Shown one piece after another: positions 1 to 11,089 of a stretch of 64,000 bases of DNA (position 1 is the first letter of the stretch; the number at the start of each line of letters is the position of its first letter). The position numbers were made by a program, and so were the translations under genes. The DNA comes from Closterium sp. NIES-65 (Eukaryota; Streptophyta; Zygnematophyceae; Desmidiales; Closteriaceae): contig CANXME010002096.1 in assembly GCA_948144175.1 (NCBI GenBank), forward strand, positions 1,736,001 to 1,800,000. Reading direction: 5' to 3'. The notes under the pieces were generated by a model, which saw only the letters and a program-made list of their open reading frames with translations, did no database searches and was not told the DNA's origin.

Positions 1-7
1 TCGGCCT

Positions 8-246
8 CTAGTTGTTGCCGCGGTCTCGCGGCGGTACGTGCTCGGCCCACCAAAGTCGATACTGCACAATCGCTGCCGTGTATTGCCTTCGCACCGTGGC
101 CCTAAAGGCCGCCCGTCTTTCGGCCCTCTCAACGTTCTCGGCGATCGTCAACTCCGCGGCAATGTCGGTCAGTTCGGGAATTTCGGGAAGTAAGGGCGGC
201 GGATTAGTGTTCTGCTGGGTGACTTTCGGTTGTTGTCGACCTAGCT
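8..246 (-). other. short open frame of unknown origin
   Basis: On the minus strand a frame stays open for about 79 codons and ends with TAG at 10-8. It has no good start codon in view. The predicted peptide is rich in Pro/Leu, then in Glu/Arg/Ala, with a helical, charged C-terminal half (ending WWAEHVPPRDRGNN), which looks more like coding sequence than chance. I do not recognise a family; a fragment of a retroelement gag is possible but unproven. Confidence 0.2.
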
Positions 247-1486
247 AGTCGTCCTAGTCGGAATGATTCTAAGTCGGAAGCCCGTACAGTTTGCCGACCT
301 AAACGCACTCTACACCGGCGTGGCTCGTCGTCGACCCTGCACCACGCGTGGTCGGTCGGTCTCCGAGAAGCGTGAAAATGACTGAGGGAAATGTGGCTCA
401 CCAGAATGAAAATGAATGCAACGCAACAAACAAGTGACGAAATGCCATGGACACTTGGCCGTCAGGGGGTCATAGCATAGAGAGGCACAGTCTCGGTTCG
501 GGCGGACAGGTGTTGGCGGGCGATCCGTGGGCAGGTCTCCAACCCTGCATGCCAGGCAGAACGGCGGCGCAATGGTCGACGTGGCACGGGACACGCATGT
601 CTTCTTCGCAGCCGACTGTGTGGTGTTCCCATCACGGTGAACCGTGCTTACACGTCGGCGTGACGCAGTAGTGCTCATCGCGTCGCCCGACGATGGTATC
701 CCGCGGGCACGTTCCCGACAGCAGGCCGGCGAAGGCTTGATGGCCGCGTGGACAGACGTTCGTCGATCGATGTTCGCCGCGTGGAATGTTGTGTTTCGGA
801 TGGGCGACGTGTGGCTCTGCGCGCCAGAGCAGTGGTCGGCCAGGAATCGCGATGGGCCTCACGTCGCAGTCCGCGCCGATGGCAAGCTGGACGTCGCGGC
901 AAGGTGGCCGCGACCGGCGTCGTCGACGTGTCGACCTCGTACGGAGGGTCCGTTGAGAGGTGCCATCGGGGTTTGTCTCATCGGGATTGCCGGGCGACGC
1001 AAGGTGACGCTTGTCGCCCAGGACGTGCACTCAGTTAGCCGGACAGGATGACGCAGGGTGGCGGATCCCTTTCCCGAGCCGCGTCGTTTTTGCACCCGGA
1101 TGTAGTCGGCGCGTTGAGATATACCATGCTGAATCGATACTCACGAATCAGAATAGTGATTCTTGATTAGAAATCGACATGGCCTGACCCGCCCTTCTGC
1201 CAGGCTGGTTTGGAGCGGGGCAGGAGCCACCGTTGCATCAACCAAAACGCACCACACTCCGGATATGTAAGAGACAAAGGCTCCAGCCTGCATGCTGTGA
1301 TACAGTGCAACAGACCCGCCCGAAGGCAGACATTCCCAGAGGTCACCCGAGGCTCGTACCGAAACAAGGCGGGAAAAAGGGGCAACTTCTGAAACGCTTG
1401 TGGCATAATTCATGAAGCTCAAGGGAAGGAACGGTTGCGATTGGCTATAGAAGGCTAGGTCAACGTGTTGTCTTGCATTTGTGCTT
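247..1486. other. unassigned GC-rich stretch
   Basis: No convincing gene. Up to about 1100 the DNA is GC- and CG-rich with overlapping open frames on both strands, none of recognisable protein character. From 1100 to 1486 the composition becomes more balanced. Nothing repetitive was found apart from the target-site copy at 1478-1486 belonging to the next element. Confidence 0.3.
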
Positions 1487-1728
1487 GGGAAATTATACGC
1501 GCAGTCACAATTATGGCCGTATTATCACGTTTGGTCACGGGGTTATCACGGACAGTCACAGTACAGTACTCCGCTATCACGCTTGATACATTATATCATT
1601 TGCTGCTGCAAGCGTGATAGCGCTATGATCATGCGTGATAGCGAAGTACTGTACTGTGACAGTCCGTGATAACCCCGTGACCAAACGTGATAATACGGCC
1701 ATAATTGTGACTGCGCGTATAATTTCCC
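1487..1728. mobile_element. Mutator-type MITE (long terminal inverted repeats, 9-bp TSD)
   Basis: The 242-bp segment is almost a complete hairpin: it begins GGGAAATTATACGCGCAGTC and ends with the reverse complement, with arms of about 95-100 bp that differ at only a few positions and a short loop around 1590-1620. It is flanked by a 9-bp direct repeat, TTTGTGCTT, at 1478-1486 and 1729-1737. Very long inverted repeats starting with G and a 9-bp target duplication are the hallmarks of Mutator-like elements. There is no coding capacity, so it is a non-autonomous (MITE-like) copy. Near-identity of the arms and an exact target duplication suggest fairly recent insertion. Confidence 0.85.
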
Positions 1729-1737
1729 TTTGTGCTT

Positions 1738-2208
1738 CCTTGCGGTTGCATGTCATGTGATGTGAATGACGTCGTGTAGTTGTCGGCGAGGTGTGACACA
1801 CGCACTCATATGTACAGAACTGTATCTTCCGAGGCAGATGTGGGCCATATTGGAAATAAGAAGTCGCTAGAGCGCAGCGAAGTTGGCCAACTCTCGCAAC
1901 CAAAAAAAACACAAAATGGTACACCCTCATTCTCAGTCTTCTCACCGGCGGAAGCAGTGGCTACAGTGTTTGGACGTAGCGGGCTGGTGAGATAACTCGG
2001 TTGCGGGCCAAGTCGCACGAGGCGACGAAACCAGACTTGGGCCGTAAAATTCCGTTAACGCTGAATAACTGTCTTAACCGTTTAGAAAACAGCAGTACCA
2101 TTCTAGAACGTATAGAACCCTGACTAAACGCCCTGGGTCAAACTGTCAGTGTAACGCATGTGATATGACCTTCTTTGGTCCGCTGCGGCTACACTAAGCG
2201 TCCCGGTC
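1738..2208. other. unassigned stretch between MITE and copia element
   Basis: No gene recognised. Contains short open frames on both strands around 1780-2018 without family resemblance. The sequence ends at the 5-bp target copy AGTAT (2209-2213) of the following copia element. Confidence 0.3.
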
Positions 2209-2213
2209 AGTAT

Positions 2214-2657
2214 TGTTACGAATAGTAATATCTGATATTACTAAGCACTCCTCACCGCAGCAAGGAACGCACAATATTGGGAATGAACGCAAGCGTCAGA
2301 CGGTTGGAATTGAATCGAAGAGCCGGACGGTTACAGCACATTTGAACCGTCGGAAGCAAACGGCATCGGACAGCTGCAGGCACGATGGTTTTGGCGGGAA
2401 CAGCTACGAAACTGTACGCGCCGAACGGTTGGGATGCACTCTTGAATAAGGGAATGTACCCCTTAGAGTACATGGCTAGCTAGGTCGTTTTGTCTTCCCT
2501 GTACTCATATTTATACTCCCTGTATCTGCATGTTCTATTCATCTCAAGCATTTTACATTCACTCTGCTATTGAGGTCAAGGGCCCACCAACACTACCTCA
2601 CTGCGTGCGAACCTTCCAGAGTAGATCATGGGCTACGATCAACTTCTGATTACAGCA
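2214..2657 (+). repeat. left (5') LTR of the older copia element
   Basis: Direct repeat of 9991-10434. Bounded by TG at the start and CA at the end, preceded by target copy AGTAT and followed directly by the tRNA primer-binding site. Confidence 0.95.
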
Positions 2658-2671
2658 TGGTATGAGAGCGG
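2658..2671 (+). other. primer-binding site (initiator Met tRNA type)
   Basis: TGGTATGAGAGCGG immediately after the LTR resembles the TGGTATCAGAGC complement of plant initiator Met tRNA 3' ends used by many plant copia elements. The younger copia element at 57806 has nearly the same site. Confidence 0.8.
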
Positions 2672-2750
2672 CTCTGGAATCCTTCGCACCGTCACTCCCG
2701 AAAATTACGACATTCGGAAAGTGGTGTCCGGCACAGGATCACGTACAAGG

Positions 2751-4085
2751 ATGGCCGGAGGATCTGGTGGTCAGACTAATCTGACGGCTGAAGCACAACC
2801 CAACCCGGCTGTAACAAGCGGGAACACGACGACAATCGACTCTGTAGTTCTCGCACAACTTCTTCAAGGACTCACCAGCTTGGAGCAAGGACTCCAAACA
2901 CTGCGGAATGGCGATGCGGGAACTTCCTCGCAACCCTCTCAACCGGCCCCGACTGGCCAAAGCACCGCCCCGCAAACATTCTCCCTCGACACCAATGGCT
3001 CAACCCCCAAGACTCCCTGTCCCAGTGAAGAGGCAATTCTCTCCGCTCAATCAAGGTTTCTCAGCATATAAAAAATAAAAACAAGTACCTGTTTTGACGG
3101 TAGAGACTTCTATACCTGGAGCTTCGAATTGGAGCTCTTACTGCAGAACGCCCAAATCTTCCATTACTTTGACGGGAGCTATGCAGAGCCTGCTGAGGAC
3201 ACCGACGACGCCAAGACGAGGTATTACAACGAATCGCTGATGGCGTACGGAGTGCTCCTGCGGAATATGTCGGCGGCGGAGCAGCTCAACATTCGTTCGT
3301 ACAAAACGACAGCTGCTCCAGCCCTCAACGCCTGGCGACATCTGACAGGCGTGTATCAGCCCAAGGACTCCGTGTCCTCGAGCCGACTAATCCAGGAACT
3401 GCTGGAAACCAAGATGACCTCAGGGGAGAAGGTCAACAACTACCTTAATCGCTGTCGGAGTCTTCGCGATCAAATCGTGAAGTTGGGAAGCACGATATCG
3501 GAAGAAATCTTCGTCAACATCGTGCTTCAAGGGCTCGGCCCAGAGTGGCGGCCCTGCAAGGCGCTTCTCCGACAGCAGGGGGTCATCTCGGAGGCCGCCC
3601 TTTGCGCCGCCCTTCTCGTCGAACAGAGAGATATGGATCAGCAGCGACCAGCGCCACGACGAGAACGCGAACGGCTCGCCTTCTACGCCGACAACAACGA
3701 AGAGCGACGGCCGAGGCGCCTCTACTGCAAAATTTGCAGAAATTTCGGGCACTTGGCGGATCGATGTAAATTCCGATCTCGCCCTCGCCTGTCCAATCCG
3801 AGCACTTGGACCGGCCAACAAGACGCACGAGGCGACGTGCGTCCAGCCCAGGGACAACAACTCCCACCTGCGCGCAACCTGAACCCAGCGGTTCAGCATC
3901 AGCAGCAGCAGTCGTCATTGACTGCCCTAGTTCGCAATGTCAGGAGCAACATGACCATGTCAGGCGAGTCGCGTCGTCGCCGCGTGCGCTCACCTTCACC
4001 TGAGCCAGCACCACACCCCATTGGCGCATCTACCAACAACAACCCTTTCAGCCCGCGCCGCGACTACACCGACGACGACGACTAG
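2751..4085 (+). pseudogene. copia gag region (fossil)
   Basis: Encodes a gag polyprotein region of the UBN2/copia type, with the expected helical capsid-like part and, near 3735-3770, a CCHC zinc knuckle (CKICRNFGHLADRC). The same architecture is seen in the younger copia element in this window, with which it shares many short motifs. The region is broken in this copy. Role in an active element: packaging of the element RNA into virus-like particles. Confidence 0.85.
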
Positions 4086-4136
4086 GACTGGAATCTCCCA
4101 GTCCCGCTGCTCGAAAGTCCCCCGCACGTCCCTGAT

Positions 4137-4982
4137 ATGTGGGTGGCGCCACTTGATTGGCTCACGCGCGAACAATTTCTCAAGTTCGACACCCCGCACA
4201 TCGTCACGCCGCGACTGGCGCTGCTCGCACGTGACGACAACAAGCGCTACAACACCTGGTACCTGGACAGCTGCTGCGGCCAGCACATGGTGGGCTCCGA
4301 GTGTTACATATCCAACGCCGTCCCCACCCCTACCGTCACCTACGTCACTGTGGCAAACAATACACGCCTGCGCGCAAGTGCGCAAGGCATCGTCGTGCAC
4401 AAGGCACGCAGAAGCCGCACCCACATCACGCTCAACGATGTGTTGATCGTCCAGATTTTGCGCTTCAACCTCATGTCCGCCGCACAGCTCATGGATTGCG
4501 GCGTCGACCTCAGCACGGACCACGCGACGCGAGACATCCTGCTGCACTACGAAGCACGCAACTTCCCTCGCAGGCAGATCGGACGAGCGCGCTCCGAAAA
4601 TGGAGTGTACGTCTTGGGTTTCGACATCCCCGACTGCAGCGACAACTCGCACGAACTGATTGACCTCGTGCCACTGCACTTCGAGCACATCCACCGCAGG
4701 AACTGGAAGCACCCTGACGGCAGACCGTGGGTGCCGCACCATCCCCACCCACGCGAAACGGCATTACACAATCCCGATCCGGATGGAATATGCAGGGATT
4801 GTCACACACCGACGACTTCAACGAACGCGATTGCCGGCCGGGGACTCGCCGTCATCGCTGAAGCAGAGCGCCACGCGCCCCCAAGGGAAGGGATGTCGCA
4901 GCTCGAGCTTGAAGCCACTACCCATGGAATCTTCGACACGCCAGAGCATCCCCTCATCGGCCCCCCCTCACAACACCTTTAG
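4137..4982 (+). pseudogene. copia protease region (fossil)
   Basis: Contains the retropepsin-like active-site context TWYLDSCCGQHM near 4255-4290, matching TWFLDSCCGQHM in the younger copia element of this window. In the family this aspartic protease processes the gag-pol polyprotein. The region belongs to a broken copy. Sequence between about 4980 and 5620 is diverged linker of the same element with no separate gene seen. Confidence 0.8.
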
Positions 4983-5624
4983 GGGATGCTGCGCGGAACT
5001 GGCGTCGGCACCTTTGATGCCCGTGGCCAGCCGCGACCCTACACCCACGAGAAATTCCTGGAGATCTACCCTCATCAACGCGATTCGACGAAGAAACTCA
5101 CCGTGGAGCAAGAGGAAGAATTGGCGCGCCGCAAAGCTAAGGAGCTTCGCCAGCAAAGTCTCGCTGAAGCACGCGGGACCTTCGCTTGCGCCGCCTGGGG
5201 AGGAGAAGCGGTAGAAAAAGGCTCCAATGAAGGAGGATGGGGGAGCGATAGCGGCTAGGGAGACAGCGGCGGCACCTGAGCCAACGCGGGCGGCAGATGG
5301 GGCGCCGCAACTGCCGCCGACAATAGCGCCTGGGGTACTCTCCGCGAAGAACGAAGGGGGGGAGAAGCTGAAGCCAAGGAAACTCAGGCAACACCCGCAA
5401 TCGTCCCTCTCGGTCGTCCCCCGCGCCACGTTCCACTCGCACTACCTCCTCCTGACAACCCCCCGCGCCGCGATCCATGGGACACTATCATCTGGGGCAA
5501 CGAACCGTCAACACCACGTTGCACCGCCTACGGACCTGCCCCTGAGCACCGCGAACCCACCTTCGTCCCTGTAACCATCCCTGGGACCAACATCCCGCTC
5601 TCCGAAATTCGGGACAGAGAATTT

Positions 5625-6987
5625 TTGGCGCTGATGCTGACTACCGCGGCACAAGAAGAAGAAGCAGAGGAAGCAGCGACAGAACCTACCCCTGCACCTG
5701 ACGAAGGCCGTGAGGAAGCACGCACGCGCTACATGCACACCTCCGGCTTTCGCGCTGACGACGCACTCTGGCACCAGCGCCTCGGACACCCTTCCCGCGC
5801 GACGCTGAAAAATTGCATCGACGCAGGCGTCTTCGCTCCCGGCGCACTCCTGCGCCCAGACGGCTCCGAAGTAAGCGGCGCGACACATCCGCGCAATTGC
5901 ACCGTCTGCCCTGAAGCTGCGCTGAGCCACCAACCGTTCCCGCTACTCGAACCTGGAACGAATCGTTACCCCAAGCTGCACAAGGTGTACAACGATTTCC
6001 TGAACGTGGGGCATTGCGGAGTCGAAGACGAAATGTACACGCTTACCTTCATCGATGCCGGAACGCGCTACGTGTGGGTCGTGAATGTGGAGTCGCGCGA
6101 CAGAGCGTACGAAGTATTTCGGCTTTGGCTGGCGCATGTGGAGAGGCAATCTGGGAAGAAACTCAAGATTTGGCAATCTGACGGCGCGGCAGAATTCAGG
6201 AGCAACCAGATGCAGACTTTCCTGACACAGAAGGGGATCGAGCACCACATTTCTCTCCCCTACGCGCTCCAGCAGCAGGGCGCAGCCGAGCGGACCAACC
6301 GCACACTGATGGCGAAGGTGCGCGCGCTGAAGCAGTCGAAATTGCCGCCCATCTACTGGACCTACGCGATGCACCACGCCGTGCGGGTGCACAACCTGCT
6401 TTCAACCACCGCAATCACCGGGAACCTGTCCCCGCACGTCAAATGGAGTGGAACCAAAGGGGATACCTCCATGCTCCGGGTATGGGGGTGCATGGTTCAA
6501 TACCGCCCGCCGACCTCAACCATCGGCAAGTTCGCCAGCCGCGCACGCTGGGGAATCCACCTCGGCATCAGTTACGAGCACAAGGCGTGGATCGTGCTGG
6601 ACCTCCTCAGTCAGAAAACCACTCACGCTCGCGACGTCATCTTCTACGAGTGTCTCTTCCTCGACCAGTTCCGCCGCGACGAGCAGACGAATGCGAATCG
6701 GGTCTACGCCAACGACGGCCACAGCTACGCAACGCCGGAAGACGAAGCCGCTGCAGCAATCTTGGAGCAGGACACAAGGGGGGAATTCGCGTGGGAGAAC
6801 CGGTGCAGCGACGACGACGACGACGATGATTCCTCAGGAGGAGGAATAGGCGGAACAGGCGGAAGCAGAACAGGCGGAAGCGGCAGAGGTGCAACACCGC
6901 CAACACCTGAACCGGAGAGCGACGACGATGATGTGCAGGAGGTCATCCCGCAACGTCGCCACGACAGCACCATCTCAGGGCTGCAGC
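5625..6987 (+). pseudogene. copia integrase region (fossil)
   Basis: Carries the pre-integrase zinc-binding pattern (HQRLGHPS with CTVCPEAALSHQ downstream), then the retroviral-type integrase core (FIDAGTRYVWV, IWQSDGAAEF, GAAERTNRTL) and the copia C-terminal part, ending in an acidic stretch at 6805-6960. The frame is interrupted by the nested TRIM, whose target site is at 6983-6987. Confidence 0.9.
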
Positions 6988-7198
6988 TGTCAAACATAAT
7001 AGTTGAGGGGCCTAGGGTTTGACCTAGGCAAGAGTGACGAGAGGAAAAGTGCAAGCCAAAAGAGGAGTTCAATAATAGAGGGCATACAAGATACAGGCAA
7101 GGAATTAGGCAAATGGTACACCACCTAGCAAGAAACTAAGATAACTACACTAGGCTACTGTAGGCATTTATATGAATGTATACAAATACATTTCAACA
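6988..7198 (-). repeat. TRIM LTR (3' copy on the minus strand)
   Basis: Direct repeat of 8155-8365; begins TGTCAAACATAATAG and ends TTTCAACA on the plus strand. Confidence 0.92.
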
Positions 7199-8154
7199 CA
7201 CCCCCTAAATGCCTACAGTGAAAACCCATGTGTAGCACAAAGCCTGTAAGGGTACACCAGGTGCAGTGGAAGAAGCAGCAGTAGGAAATAACAATGGCAG
7301 CCGGTGCATTAGCGGCAAATACAGCTGCAGCACACCTTCAGCCAAGGCAAAAGCAGTAGCAGGTGTAGGGGCGGCAGGTCGCCTGAGGAGCAGGCTCTGT
7401 GGCTGCAACGTGCAGCAGGACAGCAGCGGCTCGACGACAGCACCTGCAGGCCCCAGCAGCAGGCAGCAGAAACAAAGGCAGGTGGCGGCAGGGGCGGCAG
7501 CAGGATGTGCTACGGTAGCAGCGGGTTGCAGCTGCAATTTCCTGACTGTCTTCTGCCACCCTCTCTTACCCTCCCCCCCACAGCAGCACGAGCGGCAGTG
7601 AGAGAGAGAGGAGGGGCGGCTGTTGGCAATGCATAATCTCTCTCGCCACCCCCTCACACTCCCCCTCCCCCCACGGGTGCGCGAGCAGCAGTGAGAGGGA
7701 GGAAAAGGCAAACAGCGGCGGTAGGAGCTGTGTCACACACGCGCCAACCCCACACCCCCCCCCCCCCCCTTTTCACTGGCGCACGAGCAGCAGGTGCGGG
7801 GCAGGGGAGCTGCGCAGTAGCGCGCGGCCATACGTGGCTGCGCGCGGCTGTGCGCGGCTTCACGTGGCCGTACGCAGCTGCGCACGGCTGCGTGTGGCTG
7901 TGGCAGCTCGTAACGGGACGAGGGGCGGGGCAGATCGGGATGGGGCGGGTAGCGCGGGGCGGGTGACAGGGCAAAGGAGCAACGGGGCAGCACGAGCCGC
8001 CCAGCTCGTCGCAATTTCAGCAGACAGCTCGTCGTCGCGCCCGTCACGTCAGTCACAACTAAGGGCGCGACGGGCGCCACGAAACGAGAAATACGCGGTG
8101 GGCCCATGGGTTAGTTAAAAACAGCAGGCCAGGATGTTACGTGCTCTGATACCA

Positions 8155-8365
8155 TGTCAAACATAATAGTCGAGGGGCCTAGGGTTTGACCTAGGCAAGA
8201 GTGACGAGAGGAAAAGTGCAAGCCAAAAGAGGAGTTCAATAGTAGAGGGCATACAAGATATAGGCAAGGAATCAGGCAAATGGTACGCCACCTAGCAGGA
8301 AACTAAGATAACTACACTAGGCTACTGTAGGCATTTATATGAATGTATACAAATACATTTCAACA
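8155..8365 (-). repeat. TRIM LTR (5' copy on the minus strand)
   Basis: Direct repeat of 6988-7198, flanked on its inner side by the initiator-Met primer-binding site in minus orientation. Confidence 0.92.
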
Positions 8366-9983
8366 GCAGCTGCTCGAGCTTCACACCGCAACCTCAAAGG
8401 CACCACGCATCATCGAGCCCCGAAACCCGCGCGAAGCACTCTCTGGACCACACAGCAAGGAGTGGCGTGAGGCGATGGACGCGGAAATCAAGGCACTAGA
8501 GTCACGCGACACCTGGGTGCTCGTCGACCGCGCAGCGATCAAGGGCGCAAGAATTCTCTCGGGGAAGTGGGTTTTCCGCGTAAAAACTGCAGCGGATGGG
8601 ACGATCAAGCGCTTCAAGGCGCGATGGGTGGTTCGCGGCTATGACCAGAGGCATGGGATCCACTTCGACCAGACGTTCGCCCCAGTCAGCCGCCACACCT
8701 CCGTCCGCATCCTGCTCGCCATCGCAGCTGCAAGGCACCTGCCACTTCGTCGGATCGACGTGAAGAACGCGTTCCTGTACACGTTAGTAGACGCCATGAT
8801 CTACGTGAAGCAGCCACACACCTACGGCGAAGGAGACTCGCGCGTATGTCAGCTACGCAAGTCACTCTACGGCATCAAGCAGGCTCCGAGGCTGTGGCAG
8901 CAGTACCTGCACAACCCTGAAATCGGGTTCAAGCAAATGCCACACGATCCAGGGATGTACCGTCTCGATTTCCGCAGCGAATACATTCTCCTCACTGTGT
9001 ACGTCGAAGATCTGCTTTACACAGGCTCAAACAACGAGCTCCTCCAGCTGTTCGAGAAGGCTCTGGCGGGGCGCGTCGACATCACATGCAACTACGAGGT
9101 GAAGCAGTTCCTAGGCCTCAACATCACCTACGTGCCTGAAGCCATTCACCTTTCAGCGGCTGAGTATGCAGAGGAGTTAGGGAAGCGGTTCAACATTTCA
9201 CCTGCACCTCTCTCAACTCCCTACCGAACCCCCGGACCGAACCACAAACCCGACAACAAAGCCCTATCCCTTGCTGGGATTCAGACTTACCAGCAGCAGT
9301 TGGGATGCCTCCTCTTCGCCTCTGTCACCTGCAGGCCAGACCTCTCGTACATCGCAAGTCAGCTGGCGCAGTACTCACGCAAACCAACGGTTGAAAATCT
9401 CCTGGACCTGCAGCGCGCCCTCCAATACTTTGTTTCAACGCCCAAGATTGGGCTGCGTTACTCAACTGCACCAACCCCATCCTTCAATCTCATCGGATAT
9501 GTGGACGCCGATCACGCAGCAGATCCCGATAATCGACGGTCCAGGGGTGGGTTCCTGTTCCGACTCGAGCCTACGGGACCAATCTCCTGGAATTCACAGA
9601 AGCAGGAGTTGGTTGCCCTGTCATCAGCCGAAGCGGAATTCATCGCAGCAACCGCAGCAGTTCGCGAAGGCCTCTATCTGCAGGAACTCCTACAAGAGGC
9701 AAAAATTCCAGCTTCGCCCACATTCCGCCTTCACTGCGACAACCAGAGCGCGATTCGCATCGCGAACAAGCCTGGTTTCGTTAACCGCACCAAGCACATT
9801 GCGCTGCGGTACTTCTTCGTGAAGGACGAAGTGGACAAAGGAAAGGTCAACTTGACCTACTGCCCGACAGGTGACATGGCAGCAGATTTCCTTACGAAGC
9901 GGCTGCCACGTCATCAGTATCAGCACTGCTCCGAACTCAGTGGCGTGGTCAAGCAGGTCAAGTCGAGCTACGGCGAGGAGTGA
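8366..9983 (+). pseudogene. copia reverse transcriptase and RNase H region (fossil)
   Basis: Shows the copia RT signature (GKWVFRVKTAADGTIKRFKA, TFAPVSRHTSVR, KSLYGIKQAPRLW) and the RNase H part (GYVDADHAADPDNRRS, LSSAEAEFIA, CDNQSAIRIANK, RTKHIALRYFFVKDE). It closely parallels the same region of the younger copia element at 61400-62990. It belongs to a broken element and is separated from the integrase region by the TRIM. Confidence 0.92.
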
Positions 9984-9990
9984 AGGGGGG

Positions 9991-10434
9991 TGTTACGAAC
10001 AGTAATATCTGATATTACCAAGCACTCCTCACCGCAGCAAGGAACGCACAATATCGGGAATGAACGCAAGCGTCAGCCGGTTGGAATTGAATCGAAGAGT
10101 CGGACGGTTACAGCACATCTGAACCGTCGGAAGCAAACGGCATCGGACAGCTGCAGGCAGGATGGTTTTGGCGGGAACAGTTGCGAAACTGTACGCGCCG
10201 AACGGTTGGGATGCACTCTTGAATAAGGGAATGTACCGCTTATAGTACATGGCTAGCTAGGTCGTTTCGTCTTCCCTGTACTCATATTTATACTCCCTGT
10301 ATCTGCATGTTCTATTCATCTCAAGCATTTTACATTCACTCTGCTATTGAGGTCAAGGGCCCACCAACACTACCTCACTGCGTGCGAACCTTCCAGAGTA
10401 GATCCTGGGCTACGATCAACTTCTGATTGCAGCA
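9991..10434 (+). repeat. right (3') LTR of the older copia element
   Basis: Direct repeat of 2214-2657, followed by target copy AGTAT at 10435-10439. Confidence 0.95.
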
Positions 10435-10439
10435 AGTAT

Positions 10440-11089
10440 AACATATGCCAGTCTAACGAGAATGAGGGTGTAGTACAAATCAACAGTAGTTTGACACGTG
10501 AAGAGTGTGAAGCAGTGGGGAAAGGACAGGACGCTTTAGCAATAACAACTTTATGCACACAATCAGAGTGACTAGTGTTTCACCTACACAACTTTCCACA
10601 TTTTCCCTATGTAGTCTCTGCCCGTGCGAGAAACGACTCGGTATAAGGAGAGCATCGTTTTATAGCAGTACATATCACAAATACAGGAATGCCTAACGAC
10701 GTCTGCCGTTTCAAATGCTTCAAGCCTAGCCTCTAAAGAGAATAAGGGCTTCTTAGCCCAACAAAAGATTCTCCTGATATGTTCTCACAAACTTGCGCAG
10801 GGATTCGATAATCAGGACTTTGACAAGATCATGGAAAATCATTGTTACGGAAATCATCAAATACAGGAAATACATTAAGTTCATCAACCAACAATACTGT
10901 ATCAATCGTTTTAGGCAGCAGACGGCGGAAAAGCCTCCACTCTTTACTAGGGCCGAGCGAACACAACAAGGTTGCAGTCGAAAGGTGAAGCTGCCTTATA
11001 GCGAGGCTACAGGCGTAAAAAGACAACGACACATAAGTAAGAATTCACTACACACTGCATTCTCGTTCTACGAATGCAGACCTAGTGAC
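10440..11089. other. intergenic, 3' side of PFD6
   Basis: No gene recognised. AT-richer than its neighbours; expected to contain the 3' untranslated region and polyadenylation signals of PFD6 (minus strand), which ends at 11090. Confidence 0.4.

Larger units (their letters stand above)
6988..8365 (-). mobile_element. TRIM-type non-autonomous LTR element nested in the copia element
   Basis: Two 211-bp direct repeats (6988-7198 and 8155-8365) flank a 956-bp non-coding interior. On the minus strand each LTR starts TGTTGAAATG and ends CA. The primer-binding site is seen as GTGCTCTGATACCA (8141-8154), the reverse complement of TGGTATCAGAGCAC, next to the right repeat, and the purine tract lies next to the left one (CACCCCCTA at 7199), so the element points to the minus strand. 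Target duplication GCAGC at 6983-6987 and 8366-8370. LTR copies differ at about six positions. Small size and lack of genes define a TRIM; the interior is Ala/Gly-codon-like low-complexity DNA with no recognisable protein. Confidence 0.92.
2214..10434 (+). mobile_element. Ty1/copia LTR retrotransposon (older, broken, carries a nested TRIM)
   Basis: Two 444-bp direct LTRs (2214-2657, 9991-10434) begin TGTTACGA and end GCAGCA/ACAGCA. A primer-binding site resembling the initiator-Met tRNA complement (TGGTATGAGAGC) follows the left LTR at 2658, and a purine tract (GAAGGGGGG) precedes the right one. The 5-bp target duplication AGTAT lies at 2209-2213 and 10435-10439. Internal parts run gag, protease, integrase, reverse transcriptase and RNase H, the Ty1/copia order. 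By eye the LTRs differ at about 14 of 444 positions (about 3 percent), so it is an old copy. The coding region is broken at several points (roughly four or five) and further split by the TRIM at 6988-8365. Confidence 0.95.

Noticed and set aside
7205-7711. Minus-strand frame in the TRIM interior as a gene
   Set aside because: Low-complexity Cys/Ala/Pro/Leu composition without motifs; TRIMs are non-coding by definition.
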